The translations under genes were made by a program, and so were the position numbers. Below the pieces are notes generated by a model. It did no database searches and was not told the DNA's origin. It saw only the letters and a program-made list of their open reading frames with translations. 64,000 nucleotides of DNA from Juglans regia (taxonomy: Eukaryota > Streptophyta > Magnoliopsida > Fagales > Juglandaceae), in contig NC_049912.1 in assembly GCF_001411555.2 (NCBI RefSeq), positions 1,567,001 to 1,631,000 on the forward strand, given 5' to 3'. Positions 1-10,900 of the stretch are shown here, one piece after another. Position 1 is the first letter of the stretch. Each line of letters starts with the position of its first letter.

Positions 1-583
1 CATTATGGTAAATCGAGAAGGAATTGGAAACCTAAGATCAAGGGATTTAGTGTATTCCCGAAACCCTTGGCCATCAACAAACCTAAAGGGTAACTCATCC
101 ACTATCACCATCCTAGCAAGGGCTGCCCGGATTTTTTTTCTCATTGTACTTGATCATCCCTAAGTTCTTCTCCCCTTGGCCTTCAATTCTTGCTTCTGGG
201 ACCAAGAATGTTTGAGTCTTATCCAACTTACTCTTACGGTTTTTGGGACAAAGTTGGATGTGTGTTTTCATGGCCGAAGTGCCTTGCCTTTTGGGATGGC
301 ATTTCCATTGCCTCCCACAATGGTTACAAGTAGCTATAGGTTCTTTGGGATCACAATCGGGTATTATTGTGAAGTGGACCCATACCAAAGACCTATTCTT
401 AGGAACTCTACTACCAGGTGGAGGGTGAGAGTTAGAACAGAAGGCACTAGGAGTGCCTACCGAAGATTCTATTGGTCTGCTGGACTCTTCAACTATGGGA
501 CAGGGAGCATCAATAGGCTGTTCTGGGATGCCAGGAGAAGATGCAGCTGTGGATGTAGTAGTGTTTTTGCCTTCTATATTCAT
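1..583 (-). pseudogene. hAT transposase N-terminal part (BED zinc finger), frameshifted
   Basis: The minus-strand frame from 583 codes for a Ser/Pro-rich leader, then a BED zinc finger at about residues 66-115 (SLVWVHFTI, CNHCGRQW, and a His and Cys near MKTHIQLC). This is the DNA-binding domain of hAT transposases of the RICESLEEPER/DAYSLEEPER type. The frame stops at 113. Reading on in another frame through 112-1 gives ALARMVIVDELPFRFVDGQG, the next conserved block of these transposases. The switch falls in a run of eight T (132-139; A on the coding strand), so one extra base there is either a real frameshift or a homopolymer sequencing error. The protein continues off the left edge. Confidence 0.8.
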
Positions 584-1189
584 GATTTAAGAACTAACAC
601 ACAACAAACAAACAAAATAGTATGGTTAAGACAATCACTAAAACAACCGAACACAGCCCCAAAATCATAATACAAACTCATTAACTCAACTTGTGGATGT
701 TTTACAATCACTAAAACATAAATATATTTGAGAAAATATATACTCATCTAAAACAGAAAAATAGAAAAAAAATCAGACCCAACATTCAACAGTCGGTGAA
801 CGAAAACACCACTAGCACTAAAACAACATCAAAAATTACATATAAAAATTACATATAAAATTACTAAACCACTGGCAGCAAGATGTTGTTTGCCTAATAC
901 AAATAAAACCATCATTTATAGAGTGAAATTAAAAACATCAAAATCAGTATTCACTATTCAGAATAGCTGCAAAGTCTTTAGCTTTCCATGTTCAAATCCT
1001 TCTACATCAGGCTATTCGTACAGTTAGGAATGAATTATAGAGCCAACAAAAATTAATCATTGCCATTAATTGAGTAGATGTTTCTATCTCATACTCATAG
1101 ATTACCAACCTCAAAGATTTGAAAAAATCAACATTACCAACCTCAAAAATTTGATTAAAGAACAGAGATGGGTTTGGGTAACCTACCAA
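584..1189. other. Non-coding interval inside the hAT element
   Basis: AT-rich sequence upstream of the transposase frame on the minus strand. I see no exon, RNA gene or clear repeat here. Confidence 0.4.
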
Positions 1190-1505
1190 GAGGAGCTGCG
1201 TGAGAGGAGAGTTGCGCAAGACGGTGAGAGAGGGGCTCTGTGAGAGGGCCGCACGAGGGAGAAGCTGCGTGAGAGGAGGGTTGCGCTTGCGCGAGAGAGG
1301 GGTTGCACGAGAGAGGGGCTCTGCGAGAGGGCTGCGCGAGGGACGGGCTTCGCGAGAGGGAGGAGTTGTGCGAGAGAGGGTTGTGAAAGAGAGTGCGCCA
1401 GCGCGAGAGGAGTTGTGAGAGAGAAGGCTGCGTGAGAGAGAGGGCGAGTGGCGAGTGGCGAGAGAGGGCTGCGGCGCTGCGCGAGAGAGAGGGCTGCGCG
1501 AGTTT
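1190..1505. repeat. GA/GCGAGAG-rich imperfect minisatellite
   Basis: About 300 bp of purine-rich sequence built from variants of GCGAGAGAGGGGCTGCG and GAGAGAGGG on the plus strand. Open frames on both strands here are low-complexity (Arg/Ser/Leu/Pro) and come from the repeat. Confidence 0.8.
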
Positions 1506-1618
1506 GAAGAATGAAGATTCATTCGGGAACCCGCACCAGACCTAAAGTTCAGTACCCCACTCCCAGGTCTCCAACGACGCCGTATTGTGTATTGTATAGT
1601 TACTATAGTAATATACAT

Positions 1619-2960
1619 TATATACTAATTAATATAAATCTATTTTATATTATATATATATATATATGAAGATTCATAAAAAAATATATGATATATATTA
1701 TTATATATGAATATTAAAAAAAAGGACACCGACACCGTATACGAAATATTATTAATACACTAATATACTTGATATATATATTAATATATATAAATATATG
1801 TAATACACTAATAGTATTAGTATATTAGTATTAGTATTAATATTAGTTATACTAGGAGTGATATTAGTTATACTAATAGTTATATTAGTATTAGACTATT
1901 AGCTATTATTAATACTATATATTATACTAATAGTGATATTAATACTATATAATATATATAGTTATAGTTATAGTTATTTAGTATAACTATATTAGTATAA
2001 GTTATAGTGATTTAGTATAGTTATAATACTACAAGTTATAACTATAGTCTATATTAGTATTAGAATTAGTTGTAGTGATTAGAATAACTATATATTAGTA
2101 TTTGCTATAATGATTTTAATTTAGTATAACTATGTAATAATATTAGCATAAATATTATACTAACTATATCACTAATAGTATTAGTATACTAATACTAGTA
2201 TATCGCTATAATTAATAGTATCCTATAGTAATATAACTATATTAGTATTACTTATAGTGATTTAAATTTTAGTTTAACTATATTAGTATAAGTTATAGTG
2301 ATTTAGTATAGTTATAATACTATAAGTTATAACTATAGTCTATATTAGTATTTGCTATAGTGATTTTACTTTAGTATAACTATATAATTAATAATAGTAT
2401 TAGTATAAATATTATACTGACTATATCACTGATTGTATTAGTACACTAATGTCTAATACTAGTATATCACTATAGTTCATAACTTAATAGTATCATATAG
2501 TAATATAGTATTAGTAATTGATACTACAGTAATTTATATAGTCATTTATATATAGGCTTAAAATGGTTTACTAATTTATATATAGTAATTAATACTATTA
2601 GACTATTAGTAATTTATATGAATAATACTTTAGTTATTATACATTAGTATTATATGTTATTATAAATTTATAGATTAGTGTTTATACATTAGTATTACAA
2701 TATTACATGTCGATGTTATTATTCATCTTAGTGTTTATAGTATATTATATATACATTAGTTATTAGTATTATATGCTATTATATTTATACATTAGTAATT
2801 TAGTGTTACATGGTAGTAATATTGTAAATTTGTAATAGTATGATATTTACATATAGTCATATACTAAACTATTATTAGTCAATTTAGTCTATATATTATA
2901 GTATAAATATATTATTTAACTAGTATATTATTGAGTTTAACTAACTATATAAGATATAGT
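1619..2960. repeat. TA-rich imperfect satellite-like tract
   Basis: About 1.3 kb of almost pure A/T made of shuffled variants of TTAGTATA, ACTAATA and AGTTATAG, with longer partial duplications (TATAACTATATTAGTATAAG appears near 1983 and 2275). No coding potential. Both strands give weak local palindromes. Confidence 0.75.
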
Positions 2961-3023
2961 TGTATAAAATTTAAATAATTAATATATAGAAAAACACATA
3001 TTTTATAAAATATGTATAAAATC

Positions 3024-3250
3024 GGAGGTGGAGGCGGAGTCGGAGGGCCACGTCGGAGGTGGATTCGGAGTCGGAGGCGGAGGCGGAGGCGGAGGCAGAG
3101 GCGGAGGATCGGAGTGGAGTAGGAGTCGGCTCATCAATGGATCCGACTGCCAAGAGGAAAAAACCTCCGACTCCGACTCTGACAAGTCGGAGCCGGAGCG
3201 AAGTCGGAGCGGAGCCGGTGCGGAGTGGGATTCGGAGTCGGATTGTTGGA
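3024..3250. repeat. GGAGTCGGAGGC-type repeat tract beside the hAT terminus
   Basis: Tandem GGAGGC and GGAGTC hexamers run on the plus strand to about 3125, then continue as CCTCCGACTCCGACTC on the opposite strand sense and flip back, forming a hairpin at 3168-3200 (CTCCGACTCCGACT against AGTCGGAGCCGGAG). Predicted Glu/Ser/Ala or Pro-rich peptides here are artefacts of the repeat. The position, ending some 25 bp before the putative hAT end, suggests subterminal repeats. Confidence 0.75.
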
Positions 3251-3266
3251 TTTTTGCTCAGCCCTA

Positions 3267-3731
3267 AATAGAGGTGCGTTGGTAGAGAAGCCAGTATGGG
3301 AGTGGTTATGCAATTAGTAGGCGAGTGATGACTTCAAGGTAAGCATCTGTGGTTGTTTTTCTTGTAGAATTCACATGTCAAAAGGTAATATCAGTGGCTA
3401 TTTAAATAAGAAAAGGAAATTGTTTTTCTATAATATTCCCCACATCCTTAGCAATAATGAAAGTTCCATTAATTGTTGTTGATGGCAGTTGACCTATGGT
3501 TGAAAAAAAAATCCACAATTTTATGTTTTATTGCAAAAAATGTCCAGCCAAAACAAAGAAAATAGATGTAAGCAAAGGGTCAACCACACAAGCTGAAGTA
3601 TTTCGTTTGTTGTACTAATGGAAAGAAATGTATTGAGATTATATAATGTCCATGTTGTTACTTTTTATGGAAATTAAATTTCATTTGCCAAACTATGCTA
3701 ATGTGGTTGGTATGCCTATATGCTCATGTAG
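3267..3731. other. Interval without recognisable gene
   Basis: Moderately AT-rich DNA between the hAT terminus and the first CACTA-transposase-like exon. No conserved domain seen in any frame. Confidence 0.4.
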
Positions 3732-4301
3732 AAGGACAAGAATCTAATTGATTTCTACAAAGATGTGCATTGGTCGAATAAAAATGGGAGATATATCACA
3801 CCAACAACAGAAGAAAATTATGTGAGTAGATCCTTGTTTATACATAAGTAGCTGGTTGATTCATTATATTTTTAATTATTTAGTATTTGAAAAGTTCACT
3901 GTCTAGTGTTAGCACATAAGTATGGAACTTAGTGGACAAGCTTTATGGTTGTATGATGATAATGGTTTTAGTTATTTTAGTCACATAATCAAATGGTTTA
4001 ATTGATGAATGCCAAAGACCCAGAGGCTCGCACAGATGAAGCAGTAGCAACCATATTTAGGAAGGTATTGGGACATAGGTCAAGTTATTCTAAAGGGCTG
4101 GGCCACTCTGTTATGCCCGAATCTAGTAAAGTGGCTGGAGTATCCAATGAGGAGTATGAACAGCTTGCCGAGGAGAATGAAACAAATAGGAAAAATGCAA
4201 AGTATTACCAAAATCAGGTTGAAGAGATTGAAGGTGGTTCCAGGATCATGAGGGAGCATATGCGGGATTATGAGCAACGTGTAAACATGAGAATGTCATA
4301 A
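3732..4301 (+). pseudogene. CACTA (En/Spm, Ptta) transposase remnant, Transposase_24-like
   Basis: The first exon-like block (3732-3821) follows a TAG acceptor and ends at GTGAGT. It reads KDKNLIDFYKDVHWSNKNGR then YITPTTEENY, the typical block of plant Transposase_24 proteins. The second block, after a TTTTAG acceptor at 3980, reads HNQMV, a TAA stop (3999-4001), then LMNAKDPEARTDEAVATI, again typical for the family, followed by a coiled-coil-like stretch (EEYEQLAEENETNRKNAK). Frame is kept across the putative intron. The in-frame TAA and a second stop at 4299-4301, after which similar charged sequence continues to about 4350, mark it as non-functional. Confidence 0.65.
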
Positions 4302-4686
4302 GTGGAGACGGAATTAAAGTCTCAGAGAAAGACTCAAACTGCAGTTCCTTAGCCTTTTCTGCATGCCAGTAGTTACTAATTTTGCATTTTGACCTACACT
4401 TTTGCTGCACTTTTGATAAGGGGTGCTGGGGATGTTGATAATATAGTAATACTTTTGAAAAGGGATTAATTATATTCTGATCTTGGTGCAGAGGGTCAAG
4501 GATGGGAGGTAAATTGGTTTCTTGCTCTATATTGACTACATGCTTTTAAATTATTTGATGCTGTTTGGAGAGGTCATCTATGACAGATTTAGTGACCTTT
4601 GACCTTTCAATTTTATTACCATTAAAGTGACAACTGTTACATGGGCATGTTTGGTGGTTTGATAGAATTCTAAAATTGTACTATGT

Positions 4687-4753
4687 AAATCTGTTTGCAT
4701 TGTTAAAATTGCCATAGATACTCTATGGCAGTTTTAACAATTCAAACAGATTT
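4687..4753. repeat. Near-perfect hairpin, about 32-bp arms
   Basis: AAATCTGTTTGCATTGTTAA opens the left arm (4687-4718). The reverse complement of the right arm (4722-4753) starts AAATCTGTTTGAATTGTTAA. Only two mismatches over about 32 bp, with a loop of about 3 bases. A partial extra copy of the arm motif (AATCTGTTTGCAATG) lies near 4819. A tiny foldback element or a hairpin RNA gene are both possible. Confidence 0.7.
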
Positions 4754-5959
4754 TTAACTAATTATCATCAATCAAAGGGACATTGCTGGATATTGATAGA
4801 TTTAAAAATGCCATTGAAAATCTGTTTGCAATGTTTTCCAGTTGCAATCGTTACTTGGGGTGGTTTTTGGGAGGTTTAACTAAAACGAAGCATGATTTAC
4901 CTACTGCATGCTAAAAACAATGACTCATATATTGACAGTAAATGATACTTAATCCTATGAGTGGTAGCTAAATTGGGCAACAAATAAATTTCAGTTATAC
5001 CTTACTGACTTTTGAAGAGGTTTTTAGGCATACGAAAAATGCTTTCATTTGGGGAATTGTGTTATAGCAAAGCACAAATATTGTTCTAGTGCAATAGCAG
5101 GATATGGTGAAATATAGATAGGACTAATTATGTATCACAGGCCAAATTAGTGAACTTACTGTTGTTATATATGCATGACAGGATTCTTGTAAAGGTAAGG
5201 TAGAAATTTTAGATTCGAGAAGCGATGCCAAGGTGGTACTGCTTAAAAGAAGTTCATGGCCTTGTGAAAAGTAAGGTAAACAAAATAAATATCCATCAAA
5301 TTCCATTAAATAAGGCTTATGAAAAAAGACATTCAATCATTGGGAGTATTACTGACATGCATGCAGTATATGAATTGCTTCAACACAATTGAATCTGAAC
5401 CACACTCATCTCCAACAGGCAATGAAGGAAAAATGAGACACTTTTCCTGGAGATGGAGTAGTCATTTTGTAGAGTGTTTTAGGCTGCCCAACACACAATA
5501 AACAACAAAATTTGTTTCTGTTTGGCAATTGAAAGTACATTTAATGAAGATGTGATTTTAATAACATAAAATCTTAACCATGGCTGCATTTTCTGAGATG
5601 ATTTTTATGCCATTGTTGTGTATTGGAACAGGTGATCAATATTTTACCATCCAAGGACAGTGGTGATTTGGATGTGCATCCCAAGACCCCAAAGAACTTT
5701 TAAGTTTAAATTTTCCTCTGTACGTGGGGTATGTACATGTACACGTAGAGATATATAGTAGGACTGCTAGCATGTTGAAATAGCAAATATGAATCAGAAT
5801 TTCGAGATCACATCTAAACTAAGTTATGGACAAAGTAGAATGAAAGAGTAATCTCTAGTTGAGATATTTGACATACTGCTTTTAGCAAGAATGTAAACGA
5901 TTAAAGTCTTCAATTGCAAGCATGTGGTAGAACCTATAATTGCATGGTTGATTAATTTA

Positions 5960-6122
5960 GGCCTATATATATATATGCAATTTCCTCTCTATGTCTGATA
6001 TACACACACTGATATATATATATATATATATAGGCCTACATGTGCCGATATATATCATGTCCAAAACCAGATTCAAGCCTATAAATATATATATATGTGT
6101 GTGTGTAGGGGGGGGGGGGGGG
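5960..6122. repeat. TA/GT microsatellites ending in a G homopolymer
   Basis: TATATA runs near 5965, 6010 and 6083, then GTGTGTGTGTA and a run of about fifteen G. Polymorphic and error-prone sequence; the open frame crossing it is not a gene. Confidence 0.85.
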
Positions 6123-6499
6123 CAAAACCAAATGATCACCATTTTTGAAGTGAATTATATACATGTGCTTGTGTGTGAAAATTAACCCTATATATATATT
6201 GTGCAAACCCAATGTGAGAAAACAGACATTATTACTTACAGAGTGTCAAACCAACATGAATGTACATGTTAGGGAAATGTACGCACCTTTCCACAGATTA
6301 GCCCTAGCTCTGCTTATGATCAATCACCATGCATGACTACATTACCATTTCCATAGATTAGCAGAAAATTAATTAGAATTAAATTAGGTCCATTTGCCCT
6401 TGAGAGTTTAATAATATATGATTGGTCTGCCTCAAGAATTGTAAAAATGTAGAACCAAAATTGATAAAAATATGCAAGAAAATATCTTTTTGGGGAAAA

Positions 6500-7093
6500 A
6501 AGTTTCGCCATAAAATTCTTACCAAGCGCCGAATAACCTGGGGTGCAATTCGATCTTCCAATTCTGTAGCGGTGACATGGGTGGATGCTGTAAAATGGCT
6601 TCTTGGCATCGATTCCTTAGTAATCCCCGGCGAGCATACAGTTGCGGGTAAGTGTGTTGGGTGAATTTGAAACCGCGGCAGTTTGGGAGAACACTGTAAA
6701 AGGACTTATGCATCACGTGAAGATCATGTAAGTGCAGCAATAATATTATTGCCGCTAGTTTCTTCGGCACATTTGAAATCGTCGAACGATAAAACCTTTT
6801 CTCGACAACCAAAACGCTCGTAGGGAGCTAGTCAATTTATCGGTGATTCCATCAACTTGGATGGAAAACTTTTTGTGGCAGTTACTGATATTGGCTTTCT
6901 CGGCATGAAGATCGACGGGAAGAGACGTAATTTTTTGGCGGTTCCGTTGCATCAAAAAACAAAGCAAATGTCACACTCTCTTACTGGCGTTTGGCCTGCA
7001 ATGTAAAATCCATGGCTTAAAGATTTTTGCGACAGTTTTGAGCTTTTTTGTGGCGAATATTAGACGCCGCAAAAACTGGTGTTTGTTGTAGTG
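6500..7093. mobile_element. CACTA-like element, one terminus recognised
   Basis: The right edge reads TTTGTTGTAGTG (ends at 7093), the reverse complement of CACTACAACAAA, a CACTA-type terminal inverted repeat. Inside it are GC-bearing short motifs such as GCCGCAAAAACTGG, GCGACAGTTTTG, TTGGCGGTTCC and GTGGCAGTTAC, which look like degenerate subterminal repeats. I found no matching left CACTACAA end, so the left limit is arbitrary. The Transposase_24 remnant at 3732-4301 could belong to the same element, but that is unproven. ORFs here are not gene-like. Confidence 0.5.
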
Positions 7094-7097
7094 AGAT

Positions 7098-7976
7098 GTG
7101 GATATATCTAAGCCTCTAACTCATGGGCGGTTACTCAAAATTAGTGATAAACAATTGTGGATTTAATTTAAATATGAACGGCTACCTAATCTTTGTTTCA
7201 AATGTGGTGTTCTTAATCATAAAGACAGGAAATGCAACAAACAAATAACGGAGATTCAGTCCCAAGATCAATATGGCCAATGGCTTCGTGCTGGTCCAGT
7301 GGACAACTCTCATACGATGGCCAAAAAGTACGGTGTCTCTCCTTTTTCCAATGGACAGGAATCAAGCCGACGACTGAACTCTAGTGATGAGAATAGCAGT
7401 GCCTCTAAGAAAGGAAATGATCAATCTTGTGAGGAAGACACGATGCAATCTAAGGCAAATAAAGATGCAAAAATGATGCAACAGTTTATGGACAAAGATT
7501 GTGAAGTCTTCCCTCCCATAGAAGTTGACGCCAGTAATATTATAAGTCATTCCAATCAGAATCCCTTTATTAATATGTCGCTTAATAAGGGAATTAGTGA
7601 AGATATTCCAATTCAAATGGAGACTGGAACACGATACTCTGTTATAATTTCTCTTGGTAGTATCATTTCCTTTTATAGCCTTGAAGAGTTGACTAAAGAT
7701 TCCACCCCATCGAGACAAAGCTCTCCTCTCATAGAACCTTGTAAAGTCTCCACGTGGAAAAGGAAGGCAAGAGGCAGCAGTATTCTTAAACGTGGAATGT
7801 CGGGAAAATCTAAGAAAGGTCATAAGGTGCTATGTAGTAAGAGGCTTGCAGATCAAAACATAGACACTTTGGTGACTAAACTAGATTACAAGAGATTAAA
7901 ATCCCAACTCACCCCTGTAAGGAGCTTAACTCAAGAGGAAATGGTGGAGGCTATGCAGCCCCACCATCTACAATGA
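7098..7976 (+). pseudogene. LINE ORF1 (gag-like, CCHC zinc knuckle), 5' truncated
   Basis: In frame from 7098 the text reads VDISKPLTHGRLLKISDKQL, one TAA stop, then YERLPNLCFKCGVLNHKDRK C, the CCHC knuckle (zf-CCHC_4 type) characteristic of plant LINE ORF1 proteins. A Lys/Ser-rich C-terminal region follows to the stop at 7974-7976. The upstream RNA-binding half of the usual ORF1 protein is absent. Confidence 0.75.
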
Positions 7977-10900
7977 ATTACCTAAGTTAGAACTGTCGAG
8001 GGTTTGGGAACCCTCGGATAGTTCATGAGCTTCACCAACTGGTGAACATAAAGTGCCCACAACTGGTCTTCCTCATGGAGACTAAATGTTGTAAAGAGAA
8101 GGTGGAAAGAGTTGGATATAAACTGGGGTTTGACAATAGTTTTGTAGTGAATAACAGGGGTTGGAGTGGAGGATTAGCATTGTTGTGGAAATCTGATTTG
8201 ATAGTGGAATTGGAATCATTCACTAATTGGCACTTTTTGGCTTGGATATCCAGTCCACAAGAAGATATGAAATGGATATTCACTAATTTTTATGGAAACC
8301 CTGACACTAATAAGAGGATGGAAAGTTAGCAGCTTCTTAAAGTACTAAAGTCCCAAATGCACGTCCCATGGTTATGTGTAGGAGATTTTAAATAGATTCT
8401 TAAACAGTCAGAGAAATTTGGAGCCGCAAGAAGACCCTTCAAATAGATGGAAACTTTCTGGTCACCACTTGAGTTTTGTGACCTCCATGATCTAGGTTAC
8501 CAATGTGACAAACTTACTTGGAGGAACAATAGGGATGGGGAGGCTTTTATAAAGGAAAGATTTGACCAAGCCCTAGGAAATCAAGCCTAGCTGAATTTTT
8601 TTGAACATCACTCAGTGCAAATTCTAGCAACCAGTTGCTTTGATAATTGTCCAGTTTTGGTTTCCATACAAACACAGGCCCTCAGCAATCACAAGAAGAG
8701 AATCTTTCATTTTGAAGCTAGCTGGTCTAATATGGAAGACTGTAGAACTCTCCTTCAGAATGCTTGGCATGGGGCAACTTCTTCCTCAAGTTATCTGCAT
8801 AAAGCCACTGAAGGAGCAAATGCTAGAAAAGGTTCATACAGTGGAGTCAAGACATGCACAGAAGCAAAAGTAAGGTGATTAAGTCAAAGCTTGAGATGTT
8901 AAGTGTGCTGCATGAATTAAATTAAGGACATATGAATAATGACATCAAATGTTTGCAAATGGAGATTGATTGCCTACAAGAAGAGGAGAACACTAAGGGG
9001 AAGCAAAGAGCTAAGCAAGCTTGGCTTAAGAATGGGGACATGAATATAAAATATTTTCACCATTTTGCTAGCCAAAGGAGAAAGACCAATAAGATAAATC
9101 AGATTCTCAACTTAGAAGGGGTGATCACTAAAGTGCCAAATGAGATCAATACCATATTTCAAATACATTTCAATGCCTTATTTGAATCATCCAACCCAAT
9201 AGGTATTGGTCAATGTGTGGAATCATTGTAGCCTTCTGCAACAGAAGCTATGAACGTTGTTCTTACTAAATACTTTACTGCAGGATCAATAGGTAAAAGA
9301 ATCAATTTTCAGTATGAATCCCCTTGGTAGCCCTGGCCCTGTTAGATTCCCTGTAGTCTTTTTTTTTTAAAACCACTGGGATACAGTAGGCTCTGGAGTA
9401 TGCGCAATAGTGTTAGAATTGTTGAATAAAGGAAGTTGGTCTGAGTCTTTAAATGATATTTTTATAGCCCTCATCCCCAAAACAAAATCCCCCAGTCAAG
9501 TCTCTGAGTTCAGGCCCATCAACCTTTGCAATTTTTTGTACAAAATCATTGCAAAAGTCTTGGCCAACAGACTAAAAGCAATTCTTTGTGACATTATCTC
9601 ACCAACACAAAGTGCCTTTGTGTCAAGCAGACTCATTATTGATAATGTCATAGTTGCAATTGAAGCTTGAAGCATTGCCTACTATGAAGGTTCTAATGAA
9701 AGGGAAGGAAGGCTTCATGGCCCTTAAGCTTTACATAAGTAAAGTTTATGACCGAATTGAATGACATTTTCTGAAACATGTAATGGAAAAGATGTGGTTT
9801 GATCAGAGATGGATAACACTAGTGATGAGATGTGTCAACTCAGTTTCTTATTCTCTAATTATTAATGGTGCCCCACAGGAGCAGTTCTATCCATCTCGGG
9901 GGTTAGGGCAGGGTTATCCCCTATCACCCTACCTTTTTATTCTTTGCTCAGAAGTTCTCAGTAGCTTATTAAACTTAGCAGGAGGAGCAGGTTTGATCAC
10001 TAGTCTTCCCTTGGCCAAAGGTCGAATCTCTATTAACCATCTCTTTTTTGTAGAGATAGCTTAATTTTTTTGTAAGGAAAATTCTATGGAATGGAGTAGG
10101 CTGTTCGTGTTGCTGGATTCTCATTCATCAGGACAAAGATTGAATAAAGACAAGACTTCCATCTTTTTCAGTAAGAACACTCGAAAGGCTACAAAAGAGG
10201 TCATCATAAGCATAGCAGGTGTAAGGGCCATAACCTCGTATGAGAAGTATTTGGACCTACCAGCACTAGTGGGAAGATCAAGAGCCAGCACTTTCAGGAG
10301 CTTAATAGACAAGGTGAAGGAAAGGCTGAGGAATTGGAAAACCAAGTTCCTCTCTTAGGCAGGCAAGGAAATTCTTATCAAGGCAGTGGTGCAAGCTATT
10401 CCCACTTACAATATGGGTCTCTTCAAAATTCCCAAGCAGCTGTTATATGAGCTCAACAGATGCATGAGAGACTACTGGTGGGGACAGCAAGCTGAGGAGC
10501 AGAAGATACATTGGGTAAGCTTGCATCAAATAGGAAAAGCTAAAAAGAATGGAGGGCTTGGGTTCAAAGATTTTGAACTTTTCAACACTGCTAACCAAAC
10601 AAGGGTGGAGACTTATTCAAGATCCATCCTCCACTACTGCACAGGTCCTTAAGGCCAAATACTTCCCTGCAACAGATTTCCTCAAAGCCAAAATGGGGAG
10701 TAATCCCTCTTATATCTGGTAGCAAAGCATTCTCGGGGCTCGACCTCTTCTTGAAGAAGGCTTTATATGGCGTATTGGAAATTGTAAAGAAGAAAGTATA
10801 TGGACTGATAGATGGCTTCCACATCAAACAACTTTTAAACTCCAAAGTTCCATAAGATTTTTACATGCAGATACCAAGGTGTCTAATCTAATAGACCATG

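Larger units (their letters stand above)
1..3266 (-). mobile_element. hAT-type DNA transposon, transposase-5' side, cut by window edge
   Basis: The minus-strand BED zinc-finger transposase at 1-583 is followed, on its 5' side, by about 2.7 kb of simple-sequence DNA (GA-rich, TA-rich, then GGAGTC-type repeats). This ends at 3266 in a terminus which on the minus strand reads TAGGGCTGAGCAAAAATCC, the look of a plant hAT terminal inverted repeat. TCCGACTCCGA-like repeats lie just inside it, as subterminal transposase-binding repeats often do. The other end is outside the window, so the matching TIR and 8-bp target duplication cannot be checked. That the transposase and this terminus belong to one element is inference. 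Confidence 0.5.
4302..6420. other. Long interval without identifiable gene
   Basis: AT-rich DNA. I see a strong hairpin (separate entry), TA and GT microsatellites with a G homopolymer at 5960-6122, and two short exon-like open stretches near 5180-5262 and 5630-5702 that I cannot assign to any family. Probably transposon-derived. Confidence 0.35.

Noticed and set aside
1007..1618. 203-codon and 72-codon open frames over the GA-rich tract
   Set aside because: Composition is forced by the GAGAG/GCGAGAG repeat; frames are open on both strands and show no domain.
3028..3271. Gly- or Glu/Ser-rich short open frames at the GGAGTC repeat
   Set aside because: Translation of a hexamer repeat in several frames; no gene context.
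6379..6967. Minus-strand frames next to the CACTA-like terminus
   Set aside because: Overlapping short frames without similarity to known transposases; likely chance in the element's subterminal region.
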